Shown: positions 1 through 13,300 of the stretch, in pieces
How positions within the stretch are numbered: position 1 is the first letter of the stretch
Layout of the letters: each line of letters starts with the position of its first letter
Assembly (NCBI RefSeq): GCF_001039355.2
Contig: NW_019774325.1
Coordinates: forward strand, 269,139-320,256
Reading direction: 5' to 3'
DNA from: Lingula anatina
Lineage: Eukaryota > Brachiopoda > Lingulata > Lingulida > Lingulidae
DNA length: 51,118 nucleotides
The notes under the pieces: model-generated
Told to the model about the DNA's origin: nothing
Seen by the model: the letters and a program-made list of their open reading frames with translations, nothing else
Databases searched by the model: none
Translations under genes and position numbers: made by a program

Positions 1-768
1 TTATATTGCATAAAAGTTGAAGAAAACCCTAATTTTGGAAATGGCTGCCGGAATGACCATTAAGGAAAAACCATGTTACTTATGATACTCAAACTTACTG
101 AAAAGTTTCGTAAGACTGATGTGCAGTTTGTGTTGGAAAATCAGTGTGATTGTTTTCCGTTTTGGAAGCAATGTAGCTCTATAGAGTGCTATATGGGGCT
201 ACTGTGTATGGATGGTGGTAATTGCCCCTTGGGATAGTCACAAGCTAAATTCAGAGCTATAAAATCATTTGCCTAATTGATTTCCAAGTGCCCATTAAAT
301 AAGATTACATAAAACACACGCTGAGACTTCCCAGTAAAGTCCCATAGGTTAAGCTCTCTTAACTGTGTCACATAATTAGGAATCTATGATAATTATGCAG
401 GTAAATGTTGTTTAATATTGCAAATAAGTTAACAAAACAAAACAAAAAAATAGATGAATAACAGTGTCTTATTATCCTCAAACACATTGGGGTTATTCAT
501 ATCATGTTATTACAGCAAGATTAAAAGTTTGAATAGTAGCTTTAATGGGATATTTTTGTGTTTTCTTTTTAATTTTTTTTTTCAAACACTGGCATTTTCA
601 GCTCCCATCCACCTGAAGCTCTTCACATTTTCTGTATTTCCACATAAGCAGTTGCATTGGTTTTTATGTCTTTAAACATTATGTAATATTATTTTATGCA
701 CTGTCATCATTATTTAGATATTGGGATTTTCATTATGTGAATTTGGTCCTGAAACTGTAATCTTATTG

Positions 769-949
769 CAGGGGTGGATTGAGGCCATCTTCTGGGTCTT
801 TCAGATTTTAAAGTTCACATTGATGGGCATCTCTTTTTTCTGTTGGAAGACCATCAAAAATGTAGGATGGATCAACAAAGATAATTTGGAATACTGTCAG
901 AAAATATCTCTGGATCAGCTCCTGTTATTGACGATGTCACCTGTTGTGC
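769..949 (+). mobile_element. MITE-like element V, CAGGGG ends, copy 1
   Basis: Left end CAGGGGTGGATT, right end ...CAGCTCCTG, flanked on both sides by TTATTG. It shares internal blocks (ttctgggtctt, gatcaacaaagataatttgg) with 24830-24996. The CAGGG ends resemble hAT-type termini, but the class is not proven. Confidence 0.6.
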
Positions 950-1249
950 ATGATTAAATTTCAGCGTTGATTGACAGTGCTATTGTAGGCATCAAAATTG
1001 ACAAAATGAACCATTTTCTGCATTTTTATTTTGTGTTTTTGTCTGTACATTTGACAGCTTTGCTGCCTTGTTTTACATCATCAAATTACCGATATAAAAG
1101 CCTAAGTATAAGCTTGCGTTAATATCCGTAATTTTGAATAAAAGAGAAAACCATCACGACGGTATAGAAACGCTACAGAATATAGGCAAACACAAACGTT
1201 GTACTTCATATACAGTAGCAGGTTTAGGTTTGTTACCCTTCACCCAAAA

Positions 1250-1880
1250 CACCTTATTAACTGCCTTACATACATTCTTGTGGGTAATAGATAAATATTC
1301 AGTGTTCAGTGACTAAATTAATTAACATTTACGCATATGTCATCTTACGGGTGACGTCATAATTGCGATTTTGGGCTAAAAACTGAAAATCGGTTTGTCA
1401 CATTTCTCTTTTAAGGAGCACCCACGATCACCGTTTCAACGCCGATTGAATGACAACATTAGTACTCCAAACCCTGCCTTTCACAAAAGTTATAGTTCAG
1501 GTGATATCGTTGATAAAGCAAAATAATGCCTTTGTTTAAATTACAAATGTAAATGACGGCACGGAATTGTACCATATTAACTCGTGGCACAGTCTGCAAA
1601 TTTCTGTAATAAAATCTTGTTCAGGGTTGGGGTTACGCCCCATACCGATTGCTATCGCACCTCAAAAGATAATTAAAGGTGTTAAATTTGACGATTGAAG
1701 CTTTGAGATGCTTATGCAACGAGAATTATACACCCTGATATTTTGTATTTTCGAAGGATTTTTTTATTGCTTTAAATCGGTACAAAGATAGATGCATTAT
1801 TAAATAAATAGATGCAGGAAAAAACTAATGTTCGGTATCTGGATGATAATAAGGGGTCACAATATCCTAAAGATTGGCTG
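1250..1880 (+). repeat. dispersed repeat U, copy 1
   Basis: Starts ctgccttacatacattcttg and runs through ttgataaagcaaaa and gatagatgcattatt. The same order of blocks recurs at 35036-35700, and the latter third at 44563-44725. About 650 bases, no coding capacity seen, class unknown. Its first ~85 bases recur once more at 1950-2040. Confidence 0.75.
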
Positions 1881-2204
1881 AGAGACTGGGTTAAAGAAGT
1901 TACATTATTCCCCTTCAAAATTTCAACAACACAAAAAGAAACTGGCTAAAATTAACTGTCTTACATACATTCTTGTGGGTAATAGATAAATCTTCAGTAT
2001 TCAGTGACTAAATTATTTAACATTTACGGATATGTCATCACAAAAAGAAATTGGCTAAAATCACGTAGCAAAAAGATACAGCAACATCAACATATTTTAA
2101 GGTGACATAAGTTTTCCGTTTGTAGATGTGTGAACGCTGTGAACGCAAATGTTGTACGTAGTGTTTGATGCCCTGCTGGGGGTTATACACTCTGAGATAC
2201 GAAT

Positions 2205-2880
2205 TTGTTTATATTCCTGCCAAGTATAAATACTTGTTTATCCCAGCTTGTACATATGAATGAAGATCGCTATCCTGCTCATGTATATGATGTGCTATTT
2301 AAATTAGATTCAAGTGGAAGGCACACTTGGGCCACAGATGTTAAAATGCTGTTATACAGATACGGATTTGGATATGTCTGGGAGGCTCAGGGTGTGGGAA
2401 ATTCTGTTTTATTTATTAAAGTTTTCAGAGAAAGATTAGTAGATAATGCTGGCCAAATATGGCACAGTAACATATGTAAGAGCAGCAAACTGGATACTTA
2501 TTCATTATTTAAGAGTACGTTAACACTGGAGTGTTACTTATTAAAATGTAAAACATAGAACCTCACTAGCAAGATTCAGGTGCGCAAATCACCTACTAAA
2601 TATTGAGAGCGGTAGATGGAAAGGTATAGAAAGATGCAATAGACTCTGTTTAATCTGTAAAAAACATAATATTTATGATGTTGAAGACGAATACCATTTT
2701 TTAATGACATGCGTAGCATATACAGAATTAAGAGAAAAATATTTGCCAGTTAATCACCCTAATAAAGAAAGTTTTTTTAAGATTAATGAACACAAAAAAC
2801 ACAAATTTAATATCTAGTTTAGCTGTTTATATATTTAATGCTTTTTTATTAAGATAAGAAATTTTAGATCACTGACAAAA
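2205..2880 (+). pseudogene. LINE ORF2 C-terminal fragment, frameshifted
   Basis: An open stretch to 2558 contains YRYGFGYVWEAQGVGN, typical of the region after the reverse transcriptase in many invertebrate non-LTR elements. After a stop and a frameshift near 2560 it continues with FRCANHLLNIESGRWKG and a zinc-finger-like LCLICKK...EDEYHFLMTC. The 5' part is missing, and it ends in an (ATT)n tail at 2912-2960. It is inactive. Confidence 0.75.
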
Positions 2881-2910
2881 AATTAATAATTCTTAATATT
2901 TCTCATGGAC

Positions 2911-2911
<1 letters not shown>

Positions 2912-2960
<49 letters not shown>
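2912..2960. repeat. (TTA)n microsatellite, LINE tail
   Basis: About 16 TTA units directly 3' of the LINE fragment, followed by ctatgggccggaggccttg, probably still part of the element's 3' end. Confidence 0.85.
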
Positions 2961-3047
2961 CTATGGGCCGGAGGCCTTGAAAAACTGAATCAATTATATT
3001 ATTATTATCCCAGCTTAAATTAAGCTTTAGTTGGCTTATTTTCTCAG

Positions 3048-3214
3048 GCAAAAGAGATGATTACGAAAGTATCCCCGGCTTTGGCCAGAAGTTCCTGGGT
3101 GTACAAGGCGGGTCCTTAGAAATCCACGGAGCTAATAAACTGCCCTGGACCAAACTGAGCGAAACTGCCCGTAAGATCAGAGCAGGAGACGCTGGTCTTG
3201 TTTGGAGCCATGAC
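3048..3214 (+). CDS. CEMIP-like exon 1 (first seen): end of G8 domain
   Basis: Acceptor ttttctcag, donor GTGAGT. It opens with two bases of a split codon, so at least one coding exon precedes it. It encodes 55 residues with FGQKFLGVQGGSLEIHG and LPWTKL, the conserved G8-to-linker segment of CEMIP proteins. It ends in phase 0. Confidence 0.88.
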
Positions 3215-4450
3215 GTGAGTGGCTTTCTATTTGAATGATAATTCTCCAGTCGAATAAATTATCCAAACCAAGCCCAAACCATGGCACGGTTTTTAGGCCC
3301 GTAACCAGGGGGTGACTGGGTTCTCACGAACTGCCCTTTTTGCTGAGAAAATGTCCGCTCTGGGTAAAATGAGATCTAGGTACACAGGGCACACAGAGGC
3401 CCTTCCTAAAATTGCTGGCTTCGAGTATGTATCATGTTCAATCTTACAACCGGGTACTGCAACAAATGCTAAATGTCCGCACATATTTCAGAGTTTAGAG
3501 GCTAGATATCAATATATTTTCCTTTACAGTCCAGTGACAATTGGGGCATAATTGAGGACGGTCTTTACATGTATGCCTTTGATTCTACCGGGAATCCCAG
3601 CGTCTTCCAGTCCCCCTCGGATCCCATTAACACCGTGAGTGACGGTAAGGAAAGCTGAACGTTAAGTTTGTTTTTAATGCGTTGACAATTTGAGTTAGGT
3701 GATCGAGACATTTGATTTGTATAGTGGTATTTAATGACACTACGACACTCTCTCAATTTCATAATATGAAACCATGAAGGCGCTGCGTTAACATCCTACA
3801 CCAAGCTGTTTCACGCTTTTCTGTTGTGTACCAGTGCCCAGGTATGTTGCCTTTCCATGATAACGTATACAAGTCAGTTGCCAGGAATATATACAAAAAA
3901 AATATAGTGTGGAAAAGGATAATTGTTTATATTTCTCATCAGTTAATTTTCATTACAGTTCTCGCTGACGGCCAGGTAGTCATGGCAGCCATGCGAGGTT
4001 CGAAAGACATACCGGAAATGTACGAGTTCCTGGAAAGTCTCGGAGCCAGTAAAGTCATGAATTTACAACCTGGATACGCTTGGGCAATGATCGCCGTCAA
4101 AGGTAAAAAGCTGTCCGAAATTTATCTGTAAACTATCCGTGTTGGAATTATTGAATATGACAACTTACAAAATACTCCTTGTTTTTCGTTTTATATTGTG
4201 TTTAAGTCATTTGCCCCATTTTTTACAACCATGTCTGTCATAAAATCAGGAAGAATGGAGCAAAGTTGAACTCCCCCAATTAACCCTACGTGAAACCCAA
4301 CTTACTGCTTCCTACGCGCATGAAGAGGCAAAGATTGGTCGTCGGTTATATTAGAGCCAAGCGTCGTTGAAGATGCTACCACTGATGTTTTTTTTATATT
4401 TTATTTTATATGAATGTATTATTTTTTTTTTGTTTGTTTATTATTGCTTC

Positions 4451-4509
<59 letters not shown>

Positions 4510-4778
4510 CTTGTATGCCGCAGGAAGCCCTGAACTGGTTCTCGAGGAGCTGGTCGTCACCAACGGCCACATCAACACGGCCACCGGGCCACTCACCCTG
4601 AACTACGGGGAGAAATATTACACCGTGGAGAGCGCCACGGAAGTCAAGCACGAAATCGCGTTGAAGACTCAGCAGCGGTCGTTCGTCCGCTTCATGGTGA
4701 TGGACGCTCTTATCCAGCCGGTACTGAACGTTATAGATGATGTGTCGTTATGGAAACCAGGTCAGTGGGGGCTTGTTG

Positions 4779-4828
<50 letters not shown>

Positions 4829-6465
4829 ACTTTCAAGATGATGATGTTTTTCATCCAGTAAGAAAAATTACAATGAACTCTGAAAATAATTGAGGATCAC
4901 TACAAATATCATGAATACTCTTTTTTCATATTTATTATTATAACATTTTTTTATATCCAGGTGACGTGGTGGTGGTGTCGTCTACAGATTACGACTGGGT
5001 GCAGGCAGAGGAGAGGACGGTGGTGGACTGTAGCGACTGCACTGAATACCAAGTCAAGTTAGACCGTACGTATTTCACATTCTACAACAAGATGCCAGCT
5101 GAATGATAACATTAATTCCTCACTGAAATTATCGTTCATGAGAGAAAAAGTGTAGAGACTTAGCCAGAGGCATGTTTGTTAATATCTAGTGAAAATCTGT
5201 CGCCCTTGTAGAGGGTTCTAGATTGACACTAATTCTATAACTTCGCTCATCACGCTATAGGATTGTTTACCGCGGCTCCGAATATGAGAATGTTCTTTTC
5301 TAAATCCGTCGTTTAATTTGATCACCCACCCTGATAGAACATATTGCAATCTGCAAGAAAATCAGGAGATACCGTTTTAAATAATCATAAAAAAATCATA
5401 TATATCTCAGATCAATACCAATTAAGCTAAACCCTTGCATTGTGTAAGGATTAAATGAGTCGAATGTTAGCTGCTACACTTTTCTGCAGTGCGATTTTTC
5501 AATTTCTGCATTAAATACACATATTCACAACTTTTTTTTCTTTTTTTATTATTCAGGACCTCTGTTCTACGACCACTGGGGGGAGATCACGAACAACGTT
5601 GACATGCGCGCTGAAGTGTCACTTCTGACCAGGAACGTTCTGATACGGGGGCAGATGGAACTGGAATGTTACGGCGACAACGTGTGTGACAACTTTCAAA
5701 TGGATACCTTTGGCGGACAATTGAAGGTTGTGATGATTACAATTTATTAACAAACTGAGTATTGATTATCATTACTTTTTTTCTTTTTTTTCTTAATTTG
5801 TAAATAACGTACCGGGTGATTTAAATGTATTCTATCAGTGTTTAATGAGGAAAATTCAATTTGGCACGAAAATCGCCACAAAGGATACTTTTTATTCTTA
5901 GGTATGGTTCAGGATTAAATATCGTTTCGTTTAGTAATTTTTTTATTAACAAGTGAAAGCACAATAAGATACAATGATGAAATCAATAAATGGATTGCTA
6001 GATACATGAATTAATAGATAAAGAAATTCATCTTTCAGTTCACCAAGGACTTCATTACTGGTAATGTTGAAGGAGCAGAATTCTATAACATGGGGCAGCA
6101 GGCCGTGTTAGGTAGGTTGCGTTGACCATCGAAAACCTACATGTATGAAAGCGCATCACAGGTGGGCCCGTTAATTATCTTTAAATATTCAGGCACGGTG
6201 AGGGGGTCAAGGCGTGAAACTACCCCTTCACATCCCCCGCCACCTACCGGCACGTGTTCGCTATACCTTCTGTCCCGTAGCCAAGCAGGGTTTCGGGGGG
6301 TCGCTCTAGGTAAATTTTGATCTAGGTACACGCGTGTTTTACGATAAAAGGTTAATTTTTTCAGGAAGACAACTCTGAGTCCCCCCCCCTATGAAATGGC
6401 TGGCTTAATAAGTCCTATTTAAGGTTAATAAGAGCCACCTTTGCTTAAATAGCACCTGAATGATA

Positions 6466-6496
<31 letters not shown>

Positions 6497-9400
6497 ACAA
6501 CGCCTTTAATATTCCCCATTCTAAGCAGTTATTTTCGTTCTCAGGCGCCTACCCGATCCACTTCCACCTGTGCCTGGACCGTGACCTGCCTGGAATGGAA
6601 CCGCCTGTCATCCGGCAGAACTCGATTCACCACGCCTGGTCCCGCTGCGTCACTGTCCACGGCACTCACGGAGTACAGGTGGGATAGAACGGGCAATGCC
6701 CTACACAGGGTTTTACAAAGTGCTTCAGGATATAAGACTTGGTTCCCATACCTAGATAAACCTATCAGAATCGATCCATGTCGGAGAGCTTTCTCGCTTA
6801 AGCGGCTTATATGTCTGGCATGCCTACTGAAGCTGCTAAATGACAATTAATTACCCCCTAGCAGCTTCATTAGGCGTGACAGACATCTAATCCGCTTACG
6901 CTGATTGCAGTTTAGCGAGAATCCCCTCGGAGATGGATCGCAGTTAGTACGATAGGGTCTGGAAATGGTCCGGTCCCTAAGGTGCGCTTGATTGCAATCC
7001 ACTCCTAGATATTGCCTCAATGGAACTAGGAAGTGTAATGGAGTTTCGAAACGGCGGATGCAAACTTCTTGAATCATACGTTTATTCATTTTTTTAATCA
7101 AATTTTTTATTTTTGTAATTTATTATATTCAGAACGGAGTTTAGTTTTAGTTCATTTTATCGTTTTAGGAGAGTGCTTAACAAAGTTGCTCTGTATTATT
7201 ACATACCTAAACGATAAAGTAATAAAACAGCTAATAGATTTATTGATTTATTTCCAATAGGTTATTGACAACGTAGGTTACCTGACATTTGGACACTGTT
7301 TTTATCTGGAGGACGGAGGTGAAAAAAGAACTGTCTTTGATGGCAACATTGGACTCGGAACGTTGAAGGGAAAACTTCGACCCGCTGACGAGAGGTAGTT
7401 GTTTTTTAATCAAAATTATGTTTATAATTTTTGTCAACCCAATCATTTTCTATTATCAGATGTAAATAATTCGTGGATATTACCGACTTGAAAAGGTTCC
7501 AAATAAGGCCTATAAAACAGAAAACGTCGCTGTTTGTTTCATTTAGTTTATATTCTGTTCATTACATCTGAATTAAGCCTTCATTTTTTAGAACAAACAA
7601 ACTTGAATTTATATTCTCTGCTTCAGCCCCGGAACGTTCTGGATCACCAATCCCCTGACCTATATTCGTAATAACGTGGCTGCGGGTTCCGAGGTGAGAT
7701 TTAGACTGGATTTCCATACCTACATAGATCGATCTAACAGGAACGATCCATCTCCGATAGGTTTCTGGCTAAATTGCTTTCAGCTTAAGCGGCTTCTATG
7801 TTTGGCACGCCTACTGCTAAATGATAACTAATTACACCCTAGCATCTTCAGCAGGCGTCACAGACATCTTAGCCGCTTAAGTTGATCGCAATTTAGCGAG
7901 AATCGAGATAGATCGATCGACAGTTAGTATGATAGGGCCTGAGAATGGTCCCTTGCACACGATCACTTCCGTCTGGGCGTCCACTGGCTGCCGAACGATT
8001 CAACTGCCGAATGTCCACTTTGCAAAAATGTTTTGAATAGTACGGTCATGGTGTAATGAATCAGATATCTACACACTTTGTCGTATTGGTTTTAATAAAA
8101 CGCACATAATGTTTTGTTTATAAGTAAAGGTAATGTTTAGAAAAAAGACACTGCTCATTGCTGTTGATACCTTTGCACAGTCCAGCCGAAAAGTAAGCAT
8201 GAAACCCTTTGGTAAGCTTTTTTCTGGAGGAACTGTATCACAAGCTTTGTTGTAGACGGGCTGGAGCTGATGCCATGGTGTGCACTAGTATATTGTGATT
8301 TTTATATTACAGGATATTGGTTTCTGGTTCATCTATCCGATAGAACCCAAACCGCCCTCCAAAGATTATAACATGATGGCGCCATTAGAGGCAAAACGAA
8401 CAGCCATTCTGGAGTTGAAAAATAACGTGGCTCACTCAAATATAGTAAGTGAATATAATATATATTTGGGGGAGGAAAACGAACAGCCATTCGAGATTTC
8501 ATTAATAACGCGGGGGTCCACTCAAATATAGCAAGTTGATATCAAAGTGCTTTAAGAACAATTTTGCAACACGAATGCTCAAACATGATCCAACAGATAT
8601 TATATTACATCTAACCCCATGTTTTCCTATAGAAAGGATTTTTCTCCGATAATACTTTGGGAGACGATGAGGATATTCTCACCACTCAGAAGGAATGGAA
8701 GCCGTCCACCGTCTTCACGGCCAGCCACCTCACCGCCTACAAGAGCAAGGAGAGAAACTCTTGGTTCAGAGGAAGCCCCATAACCTTCACCCAGTGCTCG
8801 TGAGTGGTCTTCAGGAGGCTCTCTCATATTTCAGAAATACCATTTCTGCCCTAGCGATTTTGATAAAAAGTGTCAAACGAAATCTTCTCACAATATGAGT
8901 GAAAATATGAAATAAATTGGGAGCATCTAGCTGGTTTTCGAGAGGCACCGTCCCGAAAACGTCCCGGAGTTGGTATAAGTCCAAGCGTCACCGAACGCTC
9001 TTCGCTAAATTAGACGTTTGGTTGACATATTCGTAACAGCAATGCTTTCATTAAAGGATGAATGACACATTTTATTGCATGTTATATTTTGATCATTATA
9101 TTTTGATCACTGTCGTAAAAAAGCACCAATTTAATACATGTATGAGAGAGTCTCCTTAAATGATTTTCGTTTTCTGTATTGTTGTTGTGCGACAGACAAC
9201 GTGAGTATATTACGTATAATTAACTAGGAAATCTAAAGCAACGTTTCCTTGATTATAGTCATGGGTCGAATGGACAATAGAAGTGTCACCCCCTGCATAA
9301 GAGTAATCAAAGTTATTAACCTGAAGAGGTGCAATGTCAGAATATCGATACAGTTGAATTGTTCAGTCAGAACGGGGCTGAGGATAAAGTCGTCCGTTAC

Positions 9401-9576
9401 TTCCAAGAGTAGTGAAGGACGTGTGACATGGCTGCTACATGTATTTAAGAAAATGTCAAAAATATTAATTATTTTAAAATGTTATTTATTTTACATTTTC
9501 AGTTTCTCGGACAGTCCCGTTGGACACACGTTTCCAATGTAAGTACTTTAATGCCTGAATATACCGGGTATCTACG

Positions 9577-9623
<47 letters not shown>

Positions 9624-10285
9624 GATAATTATCTCTTTGAAATCAATCCATGATTGCTTGGAAGACGAAGGCTTAACCTAAAAAAAGAGTTAACCAACCC
9701 GTCTGCTTAATCCCCCTTTACACTGGACGGCGTCCTTTCTGCGTCCCGTAGTACGGTCCCACTTTAAGAGTTAATTATATAATACGAACCGACAACTTGC
9801 CGCTCATTGAGCATTAAATTTTGCAACCACAGCGATACTTGTGCCTCCTTTCTACGACCACAGCAATGCCGATTTCATGGTCGCACAAAGGACGCAGAAA
9901 GGACGCCGTCCAGGTAAAAGGGGGTTAACGACGGGGTGGTAACACTAATCACTGGCTCTGTTTCAGTGGGGGTTATAATGAAGACATATTCACCAACAGC
10001 GTTATATTTGGGCAGTCGGAGAACATAGGCGAGCCAGAGATGTACAAAGAAAACAACGTATGGAAAAAACATCCGCGGTCAATGCCAACATCGAACCCGT
10101 GAGTTAGGAATTATATATTGTGCTTTAACTTCTATACTTTAGATATAATTTGATTTTATAACACGAGGTTCCATATTTTTATTTCATTCAGTTTATTTCT
10201 TTTTATTATTGTTTTTTATTTTATTTTATCTTTTTATGTCTGTAAATGTAGCATATACTTAATACGTTTTACCCTCTTGAAATAA

Positions 10286-10324
<39 letters not shown>

Positions 10325-13300
10325 ACCCGATGTACATGTACATGCGCAATTACCATTTATCATGTTTTTATGACATTATTTTTTACCAAAATAATCCATT
10401 AAAATATCTGCTATATTTATATTTTTAATAAAGAAAGACAGTCAGTTATGCAACGCATTTATACCCACCTTATAGTATAATTATATAGTATCAATTTTCC
10501 ATTTGAGCTGTAATTTTGTCGTCATTAATGACCATGCTCACTACCTCTGCTGAATTATATAATCATTCTCTATCAATTCATATCACCTGTTTATGTTTCA
10601 ACTTTTACAGGGCAACAGGATTCAACGGTTTGGTCATCTACGATGCGGTTAACATTGTCAGGGACACCTTTTTCGGAGGCTATAAAACTGACGAGTACCG
10701 TCCTGCCGGTGCCATTGGTTTCCTCCGGAAGTCTGCGGCCTTTAACAGAGTTTGGAACAACTTCCAGGGGATAAAGTTTGACAAAAACGACCCCGAGGCA
10801 CGTTTGCATTATTTTCTAATGACATGATATTTTAATTTAATAAGTAGTGGGGTTGGGTGCAATTATGCAGCATAACATTCAAATGTTAGGCTGAACACTT
10901 TTTGTGTTTTGGAATATTTTTTCTGTATTACTATTGCCTAACCAGGTCACTATTTTACACTTAGATAACTCTTTCTCTGCGATACCAACTCGATATTGAT
11001 TTTAAAACAGTCGACATGTGCAATAGCTTGATTATTGATATATTCCCAATCCACGTTCATGTAGTATGACTAATGGCAGTGTTTTATCTTTAAACTGCAT
11101 GGGCTTTATAAATGAAATATAACAGGAACTTTTGCCTCTAGCCTGATTAATCATAATTTATGGAACCTTGAACTCCCTTTACTAAGACTACCATTCCTTA
11201 CACAACTCTTTGTCCTTTCCTGTACTTATAATATGGGACCCCAGACTCCCTAACCCTAACCTGTACAGATCATATAGGACCCAGGTTTTCATTCCTACGG
11301 ACAAACCTCCCCTTTTAACCACCACATTAATAAGCTTGAGTTGCATTACAGGGAGTTAACCACGTGTATGATGGCGACGAGGGGATATACAGTTATACCA
11401 ACCTGAACGGTGATAAAGTGGTCCACTTCTACGACCTGGATGGCTCTGTGACCGGTGAGGTCATGGCGTCTGTGGTCAAGCCGCGTCAATTCTACACCAC
11501 GGCCAACTGCTATAACAGGACCAACTGGAACATGGCGGTCTGCCCGGAGAGATATGGAAAAGTAATTTTGAGATATCTGGAATATCTCGTTTTTTTAATT
11601 TTCATTTATTTATTTATTTATTTATTTATTGGCGTCTTTTTTGTAAGAGATTAATGTAGCAGTATAAAAGGATCACATTCTACGGTGCACAGGTCTTTGT
11701 CATTTTTTAAACATAATGCTACAGGTAGCGCACGTTGCTGACTTGCCGACTCTGTTGAATAACTCCCGAGAAGATTGTGTAAAATATAGGAAGAGACTAA
11801 CTGCTGCCATTTTGTTCTGGAATAGTGTGCCCCCCCCTCTCCCCCTCCAACCACCCCCGGGGATCTCCCCATGACTTATTCCTTATTCATCGTTGCAGAT
11901 TCGAGTTAAAGAAAGGAAATACGGGGGCACCACGTTGAAAGATGACGTCTACATGATGAGGGACGACTTCCACGAGTTCAAGGAGTCCATGGACGGAACT
12001 AAGGTGGTCAGTTTTCTGATGATCGATAGATACAACTACACGATGCAGTTTGGAGGTCTGGCGCCAACTTTTCTGAAGATGGATCTAGACGGTTTTGACA
12101 CGTAAGAGCAATGGTATTGCACAGTGCGCGGCTTTTGAAATTGAAGTTAGCTTTTTAACACTTAGCTTTCATTTATTGTGAATGTACAAGTCTACATGTA
12201 TTCTCATTAAATAATAATAGAGCTTCAGTTTATACTAGAAAAATATATGGGTTTTCGCCGTTAATTTTCATGTAATACAGTATATATGGATCGATATTGA
12301 TGGTATACTTTTTTATTTTGAAAAAAAATTTTTGAGTGCAGCAGTGAACGTGTTCGGCTTGGGATATGCTTCCCGAAGGAATCAACAGGCTTCTCGGTTA
12401 AGTTAACTGGAATGGGTACTCATACAGTGGTGACTGACTATGACGTGTTTGAGCAGACTTCCCTCACCTCTCCTTTGGTGGCTTACTGGGATAGTTCAAC
12501 AGGGTAAGACTGGGTTCCCATACCTATATCGATCTAGCAGGATCGATCCATCTCCGAGGGGTTTCCCGCTTAATTACTTTCAGCTTACTGACACGCATGT
12601 ACTGAAGCTGGTCATGTTTGATCCGCGGATCTGTTAGTCCGCGGATCAAAGTTGTTTGTAAATGCGACCTATGATTCAATGTCAGTGTTTCCTCGCTACC
12701 GTTACATGTACATCATGCGCACCACGACTTTATTACGTTGGTAACCAAGCTCTTAATCAGGGAACACAACTTAGGTTTTTTTTTTTTTTTTTTTTTTTTT
12801 TTATTTATTTTTGTGTGTGTGAAACTAGGGTCTGGTGTATAACACTGAGTGAGCTCTCAAAACTAACGATGATATCTTCTCATGTTCCAGGTTGCTGTCC
12901 GTCATACTAACTGGTCGGTTTGCCAGAGCCGAAGGAGACTTTTACGTCTGCCCTAGAAAGAAGTGTTCTTTCCTGGAGATCTCGCGGACCGCAGTTGCTG
13001 GAGAGAGACCTGTCGACTGCCAGTCTGACGCTTACGTCACTGGCCCGTATGCCGCCGCCATGCCGGTAGGTCACTTCCCACTTAGAAGCCTCGTTTTGGA
13101 AATTCAGTCAATATAGGCAATTGATTACTGAGTTAGAGGCATTTTACGCCCTCCAAATGCAATGCTTAGGATAAAGTATATTTCGTAGCTTATTTGAAAT
13201 AAATAATTTTAAGTGACTGTGAAAGCAACGTACTCTGAAACACATAGGCAGTGATAAAGTTACAAAGTTACATGTACACAGCCGTTATATTTACCGACAA

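Larger units (their letters stand above)
1..3047. other. upstream intron or 5' flank of the CEMIP-like gene
   Basis: No convincing exon found; the missing G8 exons were looked for and not seen. It contains a CAGGGG-ended element (769-949), a dispersed repeat (1250-1880), a small extra copy of its start (1950-2040), a broken LINE (2205-2880) and an (ATT)n run. Confidence 0.6.

Noticed and set aside
721-957. 78-codon frame with several Trp
   Set aside because: It lies in MITE-like element V; the other copy at 24830 does not keep the frame.
4406-4651. Long poly-Asn and poly-Ile/Leu frames
   Set aside because: Translations of the (ATT)n microsatellite next to exon 4.
11250-11275. ccctaaccctaacc, telomere-like
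   Set aside because: Only about two units, and a similar block recurs at 42625 and 50690 inside a dispersed repeat; no telomeric array.
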